A stretch of 64,000 nt of DNA from Denitromonas sp. Lineage in GTDB: Bacteria; Pseudomonadota; Gammaproteobacteria; Burkholderiales; Rhodocyclaceae. Below are positions 42,642 through 52,388 of the stretch, one piece after another. Numbering within the stretch: position 1 is the stretch's first letter; every line of letters begins with the position of its first letter. The notes under the pieces were generated by a model, which was not told where the DNA came from, searched no databases, and saw only the letters and a program-made list of their open reading frames with translations. Both the position numbers and the translations under genes were made by a program. The DNA lies in assembly GCF_034676725.1 (NCBI RefSeq), contig NZ_JAUCBR010000004.1, positions 2,247,501 through 2,311,500 of the forward strand, given 5' to 3'.

Positions 42642-44769
42642 GCGACCTGCGCGGCTGCTGGTGATCGACGACGACGATGTGACGCGCATGCTGGCATGCG
42701 CGGCGCTGGAGGAAGCCGGCTTCCGGGTGGCCGAGGCCGCCGGGGGCGAGGCCGGCCTCGCGCGTTTCGCCGACTATCACCCCGACCTGGTGCTGCTCGA
42801 CGTGCTGATGCCGGGCATCGACGGCTTTGAAACCTGCCGGCGCCTGCGCAGCCAGGGGGTGCGGGTGCCGGTCATCATGCTCACCGGCCTGGAGGACTCC
42901 GCCTCCATCGAGCGCGCCTACGACAGCGGCGCCACCGACTTCATCCCCAAGCCCATCAACTGGACCTTGCTGCGCCATCGCGTGCGCTACGCCCTGCGCG
43001 CGGCCGAAGCGGTCGACGGCCTGGTGCGCAGCGAACGCAACCTCAGTGCCGCGCAGCAGATTGCACACATCGGCAGCTGGGAGTGGGATCTGGGCACCGA
43101 CCGCTTCCACCGCTCCGACAACTACTGCGCGCTGTTCGGCGAAGACGCGGTGTCGTTTGGCAACGGGCTGTCGGCGCTGATCGAGCGAGTCCACCCGGGC
43201 GATCGCGAACGTGTCTGCAAGTCCCTCGACAGCGTCTGCGAGGGCCAGCGCTACTCGCTGGAGTACCGCATCCAGCGTGCCGACGGGCAGGTGTGCACGG
43301 CGCTCGAGATGGCCGTGCCGTTGTGCGACGCCAGCGGCCGCGTGGTGCAGGTGCAGGGCACCTTGCAGGACATCACCGAACGGGTCTCGGCCGAGCAGCG
43401 CATCCGTCAGCTGGCCTACTTCGACGACCTCACCGGCCTGCCCAACCGTGTCCATTTCCGCGAGGCGCTGCAGTCGGCGCTGCTGCGCGAGAACGTGCGC
43501 GGTGGGCATTGCGCGGTGGTGCTGATCAATGTCGACCGCTTCAAGCGGATCAACGAAACCCTCGGCCAGGATGCCGCCGACCGCGTGCTGCAGGTGCTGG
43601 CGCTGCGTCTGGGCTCGGGGCAGGCCGGGGCGGCAGAAGAGGGCTTGCCGCCCGACCGGCTCGACGCGCCGCGCATGGCGCGCCTGAACGCCGACAACTT
43701 CGGCCTGTTCATCGAGGGGGCCTCGGGGCGGGCGGCGATCGAAGCCGAGATCGCCGCGCTGCTGGCGCGGGCCGGCTCGCCGGTGCATGTGGACGGCCAG
43801 ACGTTGAGCGTCTCCTTCAGTGTCGGCATGGCCTTCTATCCCAAGCATGGCGACAGCGCAGAGGCCTTGCTCAAGTCGGCCGAGATGGCGCTCGGCGCCC
43901 TGCGTCGGCGCGGCGAGCATGACGCCATCCAGTGCTATACCGAGCAGATGAAGGTCGACGCCGAGGCGCGCCTGAGCATGGAAAGCGCGCTGCGCGAGGC
44001 GATCGACGAAGACCAGTTCGCGCTGGTGTACCAGCCCAAGGTGGACGCCGACCGTGGTTGCATCGTCGGCGGCGAGGCGCTGGTGCGCTGGCATCATCCG
44101 AGCAAGGGGCTGATCGGCCCGGTGGCCTTCATCCCGCTGCTCGAAGAGATGGGCCTGATCGGCCAGCTCGGGCAGTGGGTGCTCAACCAGGCCTGCGAGG
44201 ACATCAGCCGTTGGCGCGCCGCCGGCCTGCCGGTGGTGCCGATCGCGGTCAACCTGTCGGCCATCCAGTTCGGCCGGCAGGACTTGCTGGCCAGCATCCA
44301 CGACACGCTCTCCGCCCACGAGGTGCCGGCCGGCGTGATCGAGCTGGAAGTGACCGAATCCGCCCTGATGCGCGACACCCACGCCACCGCCGAGGTGTTG
44401 CGCGGCCTGCACGGCCTGGGCCTGTCGCTGGCGGTCGACGATTTCGGTACCGGCTACTCCTCGCTGGCCTATCTCAAGCGCTTCGCCGTCGATACCCTCA
44501 AGATCGACCGTTCCTTCGTGCAGGACTGCGATGGCGGCCACCATGACCCGGCCATCGTGCGGGCAATCATTGCCATGGCGCGCAGCCTCGGCATGGGGCT
44601 GGTGGCCGAGGGGGTGGAGACCGAGGCGCAGGCGCGGGTGCTCCAGGCCCACGGCTGCCCGGTGATGCAGGGCTACCTGTTCGCCCGCCCGATGGCCGAG
44701 CCCGACTTTCGTGCCGCCTTGCGCGACGGCCTGCCCGGCGCCGACCGCTTCCGCACCAACGGCGCCTGA
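42628..44769 (+). CDS. REC-PAS-GGDEF-EAL response regulator; degenerate GGDEF, intact EAL
   Basis: A 713-residue output protein. Receiver (residues 8-125) with DDDDVT, phospho-acceptor in VLLDVLMPGIDG and PKPI; PAS with PAC (about 140-250); GGDEF-type domain (about 255-425) in which the GGDEF signature is replaced by NADNF (354-358), so cyclase activity is unlikely; EAL domain (about 440-700) with Glu483-Ala-Leu, then NLSAIQF, ELEVTESALM, VDDFGTGYSSLAYLKRF and LKIDRSFV, keeping the metal and catalytic residues. It should hydrolyse c-di-GMP, with the degenerate domain perhaps sensing GTP. As the last gene of the receptor-YfiR-kinase operon it is the probable output of that pathway. Confidence 0.92.
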   Translation: MTETERPARLLVIDDDDVTRMLACAALEEAGFRVAEAAGGEAGLARFADYHPDLVLLDVLMPGIDGFETCRRLRSQGVRVPVIMLTGLEDSASIERAYDSGATDFIPKPINWTLLRHRVRYALRAAEAVDGLVRSERNLSAAQQIAHIGSWEWDLGTDRFHRSDNYCALFGEDAVSFGNGLSALIERVHPGDRERVCKSLDSVCEGQRYSLEYRIQRADGQVCTALEMAVPLCDASGRVVQVQGTLQDITERVSAEQRIRQLAYFDDLTGLPNRVHFREALQSALLRENVRGGHCAVVLINVDRFKRINETLGQDAADRVLQVLALRLGSGQAGAAEEGLPPDRLDAPRMARLNADNFGLFIEGASGRAAIEAEIAALLARAGSPVHVDGQTLSVSFSVGMAFYPKHGDSAEALLKSAEMALGALRRRGEHDAIQCYTEQMKVDAEARLSMESALREAIDEDQFALVYQPKVDADRGCIVGGEALVRWHHPSKGLIGPVAFIPLLEEMGLIGQLGQWVLNQACEDISRWRAAGLPVVPIAVNLSAIQFGRQDLLASIHDTLSAHEVPAGVIELEVTESALMRDTHATAEVLRGLHGLGLSLAVDDFGTGYSSLAYLKRFAVDTLKIDRSFVQDCDGGHHDPAIVRAIIAMARSLGMGLVAEGVETEAQARVLQAHGCPVMQGYLFARPMAEPDFRAALRDGLPGADRFRTNGA

Positions 44770-44853
44770 TCGCCCGGAGGGTGTGCATCCATCGCTTGCG
44801 CGGGCCGACTGCGGCCTTGCGCACTCGGCCCGCGACGACGTCTCCACCCGCGC

Positions 44854-45561
44854 TCAGGTCTGCCAGCTCACCCGCTCGGCCAGCAGGCGGCTGATCGCCT
44901 CGAGTGCCTGCGGCGACTCGGTAATCACCGCGTAATAGCCCTGGCCGCCCGGCAGCGCGCGGGCGGTGTAGCCCTTGAGCGTGGTGGTCTGTGTGGCGGC
45001 GCTGAGCCGTTTGCCCGGGATGAGCAGTAGCGTGGCCGGGCCGTAGTCGGTGTCGAGCACGATGTGCCAGCCCGTGCCCTCGGGGACCGGGCACAGCTTC
45101 ATGTAACGCACGGTGCCGATCGGCTGGTGCAGGCGGGCGCCGAAGTTGGCCAGCACGAAGCGGAACTGGCTGGGGTCGGCAAGGCGGTGATCGGTCATCG
45201 ATTCGGGCTCGTGCAGCACATGTTCGATGGCGAAGCGGCCGTAATCGACGTCGGCGCGCGGCTGCCATTGCAGATAGCCGATGCCGAAGCTGAGGGCCAC
45301 CGTCGCGGCCAGCGCCATCAGGCTCCACGGCTGGCGCTTGCCATGATGGACGTTGAGCAGCACCCGGTCGGCCAGTCCGTCGGGCACCGGCACGGCGAGC
45401 ACCTGTTCAGTCTGCGCCTCGCTGGTGTCGATGCGGCGCGCAAAGGCGCGGCACATCGGGCAGTCGTGCATGTGCAGGCGGGCGGCGGGCGACAGGCGGC
45501 GCGGGTCGGCCAGCTTTTCGCGGCGGAAGTCCAGGCAGGTGTAGGCGTGGGTGTCGCTCAT
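44854..45561 (-). CDS. DUF3379-type anti-sigma factor
   Basis: A 235-residue membrane protein. The cytoplasmic N-terminus has an anti-sigma zinc motif HxxxCxxC (HMHDCPMC, about residues 31-38), followed by VLAVPVPDGLADRVLL, one membrane helix (about 80-97) and a periplasmic domain. The layout matches DUF3379 proteins, which pair with ECF sigma factors. Its ATG overlaps the sigma gene stop (ATGA), which supports stoichiometric synthesis and inhibition of that sigma. What signal releases the sigma is not evident. Confidence 0.82.
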   Translation of the reverse strand: MSDTHAYTCLDFRREKLADPRRLSPAARLHMHDCPMCRAFARRIDTSEAQTEQVLAVPVPDGLADRVLLNVHHGKRQPWSLMALAATVALSFGIGYLQWQPRADVDYGRFAIEHVLHEPESMTDHRLADPSQFRFVLANFGARLHQPIGTVRYMKLCPVPEGTGWHIVLDTDYGPATLLLIPGKRLSAATQTTTLKGYTARALPGGQGYYAVITESPQALEAISRLLAERVSWQT

Positions 45562-46073
45562 TGGGTGCCTCGCTTGCGTGGCCGGTCGGACTCGCCCATC
45601 AGGCCGCGCAGGGCCTGGCGGGCGCGGGTCAGCCGCACCATGATCGCGCCTTCGGTGGTCTCTAGCTGTTCGGCAATCTCCGCACAGCTGAAACCCCCGA
45701 GCGTTTGTAGCAGAAACGGCTCGCGCAGGCTCAGCGGCAGGTTGCCGATCACCTGTTCGAGCTCGAACATCTCGAGCGGGTCGTGGTCGGCCGCGATGGC
45801 CAGATCCTCCGGCGCCTCGTCGGTGTAGTCAAAGCGCTTGCGCTCATACAGCCGGGCATGCTCGCGCCGCACGATGGTCAGCAGCCAGGGCTTGGGCGCG
45901 GCCTTGTCGCGCAGCTGGTCCCAGCGCTGCCAGGCGCGGGCAAAGGCCTCCTGCACCACGTCCTCGGCCACGAAGCGGTCGCCGCACAGCCAGTAGGCAA
46001 AGCGGTACAGGTCGCTGCTGTAGGCCCGCACCACCTGGTCGAAGGCGCGGCGTTTTCCCAGGGAAAGCAACAT
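45558..46073 (-). CDS. ECF-type RNA polymerase sigma factor
   Basis: A 171-residue sigma factor with region 2 (LYRFAYWLCGDRFVAEDVVQEAFARAW, about residues 20-50) and region 4 (LPLSLREPFLLQTLGGFSCAEIAEQLETTEGAIMVRL, about 110-150). It lacks regions 1 and 3, as ECF sigmas do. The downstream anti-sigma gene overlaps it. It faces crcB across about 110 bases, and an autoregulated promoter is expected in that gap, but its specific boxes cannot be defined from one copy. Confidence 0.9.
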   Translation of the reverse strand: MLLSLGKRRAFDQVVRAYSSDLYRFAYWLCGDRFVAEDVVQEAFARAWQRWDQLRDKAAPKPWLLTIVRREHARLYERKRFDYTDEAPEDLAIAADHDPLEMFELEQVIGNLPLSLREPFLLQTLGGFSCAEIAEQLETTEGAIMVRLTRARQALRGLMGESDRPRKRGTQ

Positions 46074-46184
46074 CGGGTGAACCTCCTGAGTGATCAGACC
46101 CGCCCGTGCGCCAAAAGCTTACAGGTCGACCTGCCCGGCCGACACGGTAGAATGCGCGCATCTGTATCGACTCGTGTGTGTGCC

Positions 46185-46568
46185 ATGAATCCCACCGGAT
46201 TCCTTGCCGTCGGGGTCGGGGCGGCCCTGGGAGCCTGGATTCGCTGGTGGCTCGGGGTGCGTCTCAACCCGCTGTTCCTCCATCTGCCGCTGGGCACGCT
46301 GGCCGCCAACCTGCTCGGCGGCTACCTGATCGGGATTGCGCTGGCCTTTTTCGCCCATCACACCGCCTTGCCGCCGGAGCTGCGCTGGTTTCTGGTGACC
46401 GGCTTTCTCGGTGCGCTGACCACCTTCTCGACCTTCTCGGCCGAGGTGGTGATGATGATCAGCGCCGCGCAATATGGCTGGGCCGTGCTGACGGCGGCGG
46501 CGCACCTGGCCGGTTCCTTGCTGATGACCGGCTTGGGGATCGTCAGTTTTCAGTGGTTGCGCGCCTGA
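46185..46568 (+). CDS. crcB: fluoride exporter CrcB/Fluc
   Basis: A 127-residue four-helix channel subunit that works as a dual-topology dimer to expel fluoride. Diagnostic segments are GAALGAWIRWWLG, GTLAANLLGGYLIG and TGFLGALTTFSTFSAEVV, the last holding the Phe-box and the central sodium site. The ATG at 46185 gives the family length; longer in-frame starts would overlap the divergent sigma gene. TAGAAT at 46148-46153 is a plausible -10 box. I find no fluoride riboswitch ahead of it. hrpA starts one base after its stop. Confidence 0.94.
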   Translation: MNPTGFLAVGVGAALGAWIRWWLGVRLNPLFLHLPLGTLAANLLGGYLIGIALAFFAHHTALPPELRWFLVTGFLGALTTFSTFSAEVVMMISAAQYGWAVLTAAAHLAGSLLMTGLGIVSFQWLRA

Positions 46569-46569
46569 G

Positions 46570-49500
46570 ATGAGTGAGTCTGACCTGCGGGGCACCGATG
46601 CCCCGGCCGATCCGTTTGCCCTGCTCGATCGCTGCCTGCTGGCCGACCGCCATCGCCTGCAGCGCGAGCTGCGCCGGCTCAAGCCCCGGCCCGGATCGCT
46701 GGACGCCCTGCCCGAGGCGCTGCGCAGCCGGCTCGAGCGCTCGGCGGCGCGCTTTGCCGAGCGCGCGGCCAGCCTGCCGGTGCCGAGCTTCCCCGAAGCC
46801 TTGCCGGTCAGCGCGCGCCGCGACGAAATTGCCGAGGCCATCCGCGCGCACCAGGTGGTCATCGTCGGTGGCGAAACCGGCTCCGGCAAGACCACCCAGC
46901 TGCCCAAGATCTGCCTCGCGCTGGGCCGTGGCGTCGGCGGCCTGATCGGCCATACCCAGCCGCGCCGCATCGCCGCACGCAGCACGGCCGAGCGCATCGC
47001 CGAGGAGCTGGGCAGCCCGCTCGGCCAGGCGGTGGGCTACAAGATCCGCTTTACCGACCGCCTCGGGCCGAGCAGCCACATCAAGCTGATGACCGACGGC
47101 ATCCTGCTGGCCGAGACGCAGGGCGATCCCTACCTGAACGCCTACGACACGCTGATCATCGACGAGGCGCACGAGCGCAGCCTGAACATCGACTTCCTGC
47201 TCGGTTATCTGCGCAATCTGCTGCCCAAGCGGCCGGACCTGAAAGTCATCGTCACCTCAGCCACGCTCGATGCCGAGCGCTTCGCCCGGCATTTTGCCGA
47301 CGCGAAGGGCCGGCCCGCGCCGGTGATCGAAGTCTCCGGCCGCCTCTACCCGATCGAGATGCGCTACCGCCCGCCCGAGGACGAAGACAAGTCCAGCCGC
47401 CGCGGCGCCGACGCCTGGGATGGCCTGGTCGATGCGGTCGACGAAGCCCAGCGCGAAGGCCCGGGCGACGTGCTGGTGTTTCTGCCCGGTGAGCGCGAAA
47501 TCCGCGAGGCCACCGAGGCGCTGCGCAAGGCGCATCACGCCGCCGGTACCGAAATTCTGCCGCTGTTCGCCCGCCTCTCGGCGCAGGAGCAGTCGCGCGT
47601 GTTCGGGCGCTCGACCGGCCGCCGGGTGGTGCTGGCCACCAACGTGGCCGAGACCTCGCTCACCGTGCCGGGCATCCGCTATGTGGTCGACACCGGGCTT
47701 GCGCGGGTCAAGCGCTACTCGGCGCGCAACAAGGTCGAGCAGCTGCAGATCGAGAAGATCGCCCAGAGCGCTGCGCGTCAGCGCGCCGGGCGCTGCGGCC
47801 GGGTGTCGGACGGCATCTGCTTCCGCCTGTATGACGAGGCTGATTTCAGCCAGCGGCCCGATCACACCGATCCGGAGATCCTGCGCGCCTCGCTGGCGGC
47901 CGTCATCCTGCGCATGAAGGCGCTCGGTCTGGGGGCGGTGGAAGACTTCCCCTTCCTGGACGCGCCGCCGCCGAAGATGATCGCCGACGGCTACCAGCTG
48001 CTGAACGAGCTGGGCGCGGTGGACGAGCAGCAGCGGCTCACCGACTTGGGCCGCGAGCTGTCGCGCCTGCCCATCGACCCGAAAATCGGCCGCATGATCC
48101 TCGCCGCGCGCGACCACGGCTGCCTGCGCGAGGTGCTGGTGATTGCCGCCGCGCTGTCGGTGCAGGACCCGCGCGACCGCCCGCAGGCCCAGGCCGGCAC
48201 GGCCGACCAGCGCCATGCACTGTTTCGTGGTGGCGAGCAGGACGAAAAGTCCGAGTTCCTGTGGTACTGGAATCTGTGGAAAGCCTATGAAGAGGTGATC
48301 CGCCACCAGTCGAGCAACAAGCAGCGGCAGTGGTGCAAGGAGCACTTTCTGTCGCCGCTGCGCATGCGCGAGTGGCGCGACATCCACGCCCAGCTGCACA
48401 CCCTGTGCGCCGAACACGGCTGGAAGGAGAACACCGTGCCGGCGCACTACGACGCCGTGCACAAGGCGCTGCTCACCGGCCTGCTTGGCCACCTGGGCTG
48501 CAAGGTGGAAGAGGAGCAGGGCGCGCGCGGGCCGCAGGCCGGGGGCTACCACGGCGCGCGCGGCATCAAGTTCTGGCCGCATCCGGGCTCCAGCCTGTCG
48601 CGCAAGGCCGGCAAGTGGATCGTCTGTGCCGAGCTGATCGACACCAGCCGCCTGTTCGGCCGCTGCATTGCGCGCATCGAGCCGGAGTGGCTGGAGGAAG
48701 TCGGCGCGCACCTGATCAAGCGCCATGTCTATGAGCCGCACTGGTCCAAGTCGGCCGGCAGCGTGCGTGCCTGGGAGCGCGGCACCCTGCATGGCGTGGT
48801 GCTGTATGGCCGCCGGCCGGTGGGCTACCGCGACGTCGACCCCCGGCTGTGCCGCGAGCTGTTCATCCGCGAGGGGCTGGTGCAGGGGAACATCGACGAG
48901 GCGGCGGCGCGCCACATGCCCTTCCTCAAGCACAACCTGCGTCTCATCAAGGAGATCGAGCGGCTCGAGCACAAGTCGCGCCGCCCCGACGTGCTGGTCG
49001 ACGATGCGCTGATCGAAGCCTTCTACGACGCCCATCTGCCCGAGGACGTGGTTCGACCTGCCGAGCTTCGAGCGCTGGCGCAAGACGGCCGAAAAGGCCA
49101 CGCCAAAGCTGTTGCATCTGGACCGTGACCAGCTCATGCGCCACGAGGCCGAGGGCATCACCACCGACCGCTTCCCGCCGCAGCTGAGCGTGTTTGGCCA
49201 GCGCCTCAAGCTCGACTATGTGCATGCGCCGGGCGAGGCGGACGACGGTGTGACGCTGACCGTGCCGGTGGCCATGCTCAACCAGGTGCCGGCCGCGCGC
49301 TGCGAATGGCTGGTGCCCGGCCTGCTCGAAGAGAAGGTGCATGCGCTGCTGCGCACCGTGCCGCAGAAACACCGCCACCGCCTGCAGCCGATGGCCGAGA
49401 GCGTGCAGGCCTTCCTGGCGGCGGTCGAGGCCGGCGAGTGGGGCACGGACACGCCGCTGCTCAAGGCGCTGCAGCAGTTCGTCGAGACGCGGGTCAGCCT

Positions 49501-50599
49501 CAAGCTGCCGATGGAATCCTTCCGGCCCGAGAACCTCAACCCGCACTGCTTCATGAATTTCCGCGTGCTCGATCCGCACGGCCGGGTGCTGGCGCAGTCG
49601 CGCAACCTGGCCGAGCTGCGCGGGCGTTTCCACGGGCAGATCGCAGCGGCCTTCGAGGCCGCGCGGGTCAAGCCGGCCGACCTGCCGGCGGCCGAGGAGC
49701 TCACCGCAGCTGACGGCGAGAGGCCCGACAGCGTGCCGGCCGGTGCGCTGTCGGGGCTCACCGAGTGGTCTTTCGGCCCGCTGCCCGAGCTGCTCGAATT
49801 GAAGGTGGCCGGGCGCGAGGTGATCGGTTTTCCGGCCCTGCACGACGATGGCGACAGCGTGTCGCTGCGGCCCTATGACACGCCCGAGGAGGCGGCCAAG
49901 GTGCATCGTGAGGGGCTGGTGCGCCTCTTCAGCCTGACGCTCAAGGACCAGGTCAAGGCCATCCGCCGCCTGAGCGGCCTGCGCGAGGTGGCCTTGCGCT
50001 TCATTGCCTTCGGCACAGAGGCCGAACTGCAGGACCAGCTCATTGCCGCCACCGTGGCGCGCACCTGCCTGGCCGAGCCGCTGCCCACCGACGCCGACAG
50101 CTTTGCTGCCCGCGCCCAGGCCGCCAAGCCGCGCATGACGCTGATCGCCCAGGAATTGCTGCGCCTGGTGGACCAGATCCTGGTCGAGCGCGCCACGCTC
50201 GACAAACGCCTGGGCGCTCTCAAGACCTTCCCCGAGGTGGTCGAGGACATCCGCACCCAGATCGAGGCGCTGCTGGTCAAGCGCTTCGCGGTTGACGTGC
50301 CCTACGAGCGGCTGGCGCATTTCCCGCGCTACCTCAAGGCCGCCGTGGTGCGCATCGACAAGCTGCGCAATGCTGCCGAGCGCGACGCCACCCTGATGCG
50401 CGACTGGCAGTCGCTGGCGCGCCCCTACGAGCGTGCCCGCCTCGACAGCCTGCGCGCCGGCCAGGACGACCCCTTCCTGGCTGAGTTCCGCTGGTTGCTC
50501 GAGGAGTTGCGGGTCGGGCTGTTTGCGCAGGAACTCAGGACGCCGATGCCGGTCTCGGTAAAGCGCCTGAGCAAGATCTGGGACGCCCGGCCGCGCTGA
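46570..50599 (+). pseudogene. hrpA: ATP-dependent RNA helicase HrpA, interrupted by a one-base frameshift
   Basis: HrpA-family DEAH helicases are about 1300 residues. Here the first 852 codons (46570-49128) hold Walker A GGETGSGKTTQ, DEAH (IIDEAHERS), SATL, the helicase C domain (TNVAETSLTVPGIRYV, SAARQRAGRCGRVS) and part of the OB-fold/DUF3418 region, then lose similarity after LPEDVV. The remainder continues in the next frame (open from about 49054, first ATG 49112) to 50599 with YHP-like HrpA C-terminal sequence. Removing one T from GGTTCGACC (49050-49058) joins the two parts as EDVVDLPSFERW. The helicase core is complete, so an 852-residue product could retain activity. Real mutation or read error cannot be told from the sequence. 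Confidence 0.85.
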
Positions 50600-50686
50600 G
50601 AAGTCTTCCGAGTGCGCGGGAGGCCGGCGTCATGAATTGGATGACGGCGCTACAATGACCCCCGTGTTTTCAAACGACAGGCAGGC

Positions 50687-51442
50687 ATGAAGGATATATT
50701 TCTGGCCTACGCCCGGGCGGTGAAGAGCCTCACCGAGCGCGGCGTGTTGTGGCATCTGGTGTGGCCCACGCTGGTGGCGATGGTGGTGTGGCTGATCCTC
50801 GGCATCGTGCTGTGGGATCCGATGGTGGCCGGGGTGATGAGCTGGATCGGCCAATGGGATTGGGTGTCGGCGCGGCTCGACAGCTCCGAGGTGGGCGCGG
50901 CGGCGGTGCTGGTGCTGGTCAAGATCGCGCTGGCGGTGCTGTTCCTGCCGGTCATCTACGTGACCGCGGCCCTGCTGGTGGCGGTGATCGCCCTGCCGCT
51001 GATGCTCGAAAAGGTCGCCAAGATCCGCTATGGCGATCTTGAAATGCGTCGCGGTGGCTCCAATACCGGCAGTGCCATCAACGCCGTGGTGGCGGTGGCG
51101 GTGTTCATCGTCGGCATCGTGCTGACCCTGCCATTCTGGCTGATTCCGGGCGTCGGCCTGGTGGCTTCGATCCTGCTCACCGCATGGCTCAACCAGAAGG
51201 CCTTCGGCTATGACGCGCTGATGCTCCACGGCGACCGCGAGGAGATGCCGCGCCTGCGTCGCGAGCACCGCACCGCCTTGCTCGGCCTGGGCACCGGCTG
51301 CGCGCTGCTGGCCTACATCCCCTTTGTTAACCTGTTCGCGCCGGCCTTCTGCGGCCTGGCCTTTGTTCACTACCTGCTCGAGGCGCTGCGCCGCGACCGG
51401 TCGGGGCGGGGCTGGGTGATTGCCGACAGCGCGCCCCGTTGA
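50687..51442 (+). CDS. EI24 domain membrane protein (CysZ-like)
   Basis: A 251-residue membrane protein of the EI24/CysZ family with four or more helices (about residues 25-45, 78-105, 135-160 and 205-235). Signatures include GVLWHLVWPTLVAMVVWL, ITALPLMLEKVAK-like wording (VIALPLMLEKVA) and AWLNQKAFGYDALM. CysZ imports sulfate in E. coli, but betaproteobacterial EI24 proteins are usually left uncharacterised. A clear promoter is not seen; the gene begins 88 bases after hrpA. It is followed after nine bases by the CinA-like gene, so the two are probably co-transcribed. Confidence 0.82.
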   Translation: MKDIFLAYARAVKSLTERGVLWHLVWPTLVAMVVWLILGIVLWDPMVAGVMSWIGQWDWVSARLDSSEVGAAAVLVLVKIALAVLFLPVIYVTAALLVAVIALPLMLEKVAKIRYGDLEMRRGGSNTGSAINAVVAVAVFIVGIVLTLPFWLIPGVGLVASILLTAWLNQKAFGYDALMLHGDREEMPRLRREHRTALLGLGTGCALLAYIPFVNLFAPAFCGLAFVHYLLEALRRDRSGRGWVIADSAPR

Positions 51443-51451
51443 GGAGCTTCC

Positions 51452-52201
51452 ATGGGTTTCGGTGCCATCATCATCGGCGACGAGATTCTCTCCGGCCGTC
51501 GTCAGGACAAGCATCTGAGCAAGCTGATCGAGCTGCTCGGCGAGCGCGGGCTGAAGCTGTCCTGGGTGCGCTATGTGACCGACGCGCGCCCCTTCCTGGT
51601 CAAGACCTTGCAGGAGACACTGGCCACCGGCGATGTGGTGTTCAGCTTCGGCGGCATCGGGGCCACGCCCGATGACCACACCCGCCAGGCGGCGGCCGAG
51701 GCACTCGGCCTGCCACTTGAACTGCAACCCGAAGCCGAGGCGATCATCCGCGGCAAGTTCGGCGACGAGATCACCGAGCACCGCCTGCAGATGGGCGTGT
51801 ATCCGGCAGGCAGCACGATCATTCCCAACCCCTATAACCAGATCCCCGGCTTCAGCATCGCCAGCCATTACTTCGTGCCCGGCTTCCCGGTCATGGCCTG
51901 GCCGATGGTGGCCTGGGTGCTCGACACCCATTACGCCGAGCTCTTCCATGCCGAAGACTATGTGGAGCAGGCGGTGACGGTGTGGGAGGCCTATGAAGGC
52001 CACCTGATCGACCTGATGGAGCGCATTACCGCCGACTACCCCGACGTGACGCTGTTCAGCCTGCCAACCTTCGCCGAAGCCGACCGGCGGCGCAGTGTCG
52101 AGCTGGGCGTCAAGGGCGCCGCCGCGCGGGTGGCCGCGGCGATGGCCGAGATCACCGCCGAACTGGGTCGGCGCGGCTACACCTGGGACGATAAGGCATG
52201 A
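51452..52201 (+). CDS. competence/damage-inducible CinA N-terminal domain (MoaB/MogA-like) protein
   Basis: A 249-residue molybdopterin-binding-fold protein. The N-terminus GFGAIIIGDEILSGRRQDKHLSKLIELL, then VFSFGGIGATPDDHTRQAAAEALGLPL, are typical of the CinA N-terminal domain. It lacks the C-terminal nicotinamide-nucleotide amidase domain of full CinA, so it belongs to the stand-alone group of unknown function, possibly an ADP-ribose pyrophosphatase as in CinA. The ATG at 52198, four bases from its stop, opens a repeat-filled spacer before the next gene. The start at 51452 has GAGGAGCTTCC just upstream. Confidence 0.85.
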   Translation: MGFGAIIIGDEILSGRRQDKHLSKLIELLGERGLKLSWVRYVTDARPFLVKTLQETLATGDVVFSFGGIGATPDDHTRQAAAEALGLPLELQPEAEAIIRGKFGDEITEHRLQMGVYPAGSTIIPNPYNQIPGFSIASHYFVPGFPVMAWPMVAWVLDTHYAELFHAEDYVEQAVTVWEAYEGHLIDLMERITADYPDVTLFSLPTFAEADRRRSVELGVKGAAARVAAAMAEITAELGRRGYTWDDKA

Positions 52202-52325
52202 GCGCGCCCGCCCGGCCGCCCGAAGGGCGCGCGTTCCTCCCCCGGGGAGGATGTCGCGCCAGCGACCGGAGGGTCGAAAAAACGAGCGCGCCCGCCCGGC
52301 CGCCCGAAGGGCGCGCGTTCCTCCC
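52200..52325. repeat. 42-bp perfect direct repeat, two copies 84 bp apart
   Basis: The same 42 bases, starting GAGCGCGCCCGCC and ending GCGTTCCTCCC, occupy 52200-52241 and 52284-52325. They fill the spacer between the CinA-like and metallopeptidase genes, inside a 64-codon frame (52198-52392). The sequence looks like a dispersed intergenic repeat of this genome. Confidence 0.8.
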
Positions 52326-52388
52326 GCGGGGCGGGTGGAGCCGGGGTTTCGCCGAGCACTGCTCGGCGCCTGCGGAACGGGTGGCCCA

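Noticed and set aside
39822..42689. 955-codon open frame on the minus strand over the hybrid kinase gene
   Set aside because: High GC keeps antisense frames open. The translation is His/Arg/Gln/Gly-rich with no domain, while the plus strand encodes a complete kinase.
42628..44769. Diguanylate cyclase function for the REC-PAS-GGDEF-EAL protein
   Set aside because: The GGDEF signature is NADNF; only the EAL half keeps its active site.
46074..46184. Fluoride riboswitch ahead of crcB
   Set aside because: The conserved core of the crcB RNA motif is not seen in the short divergent gap.
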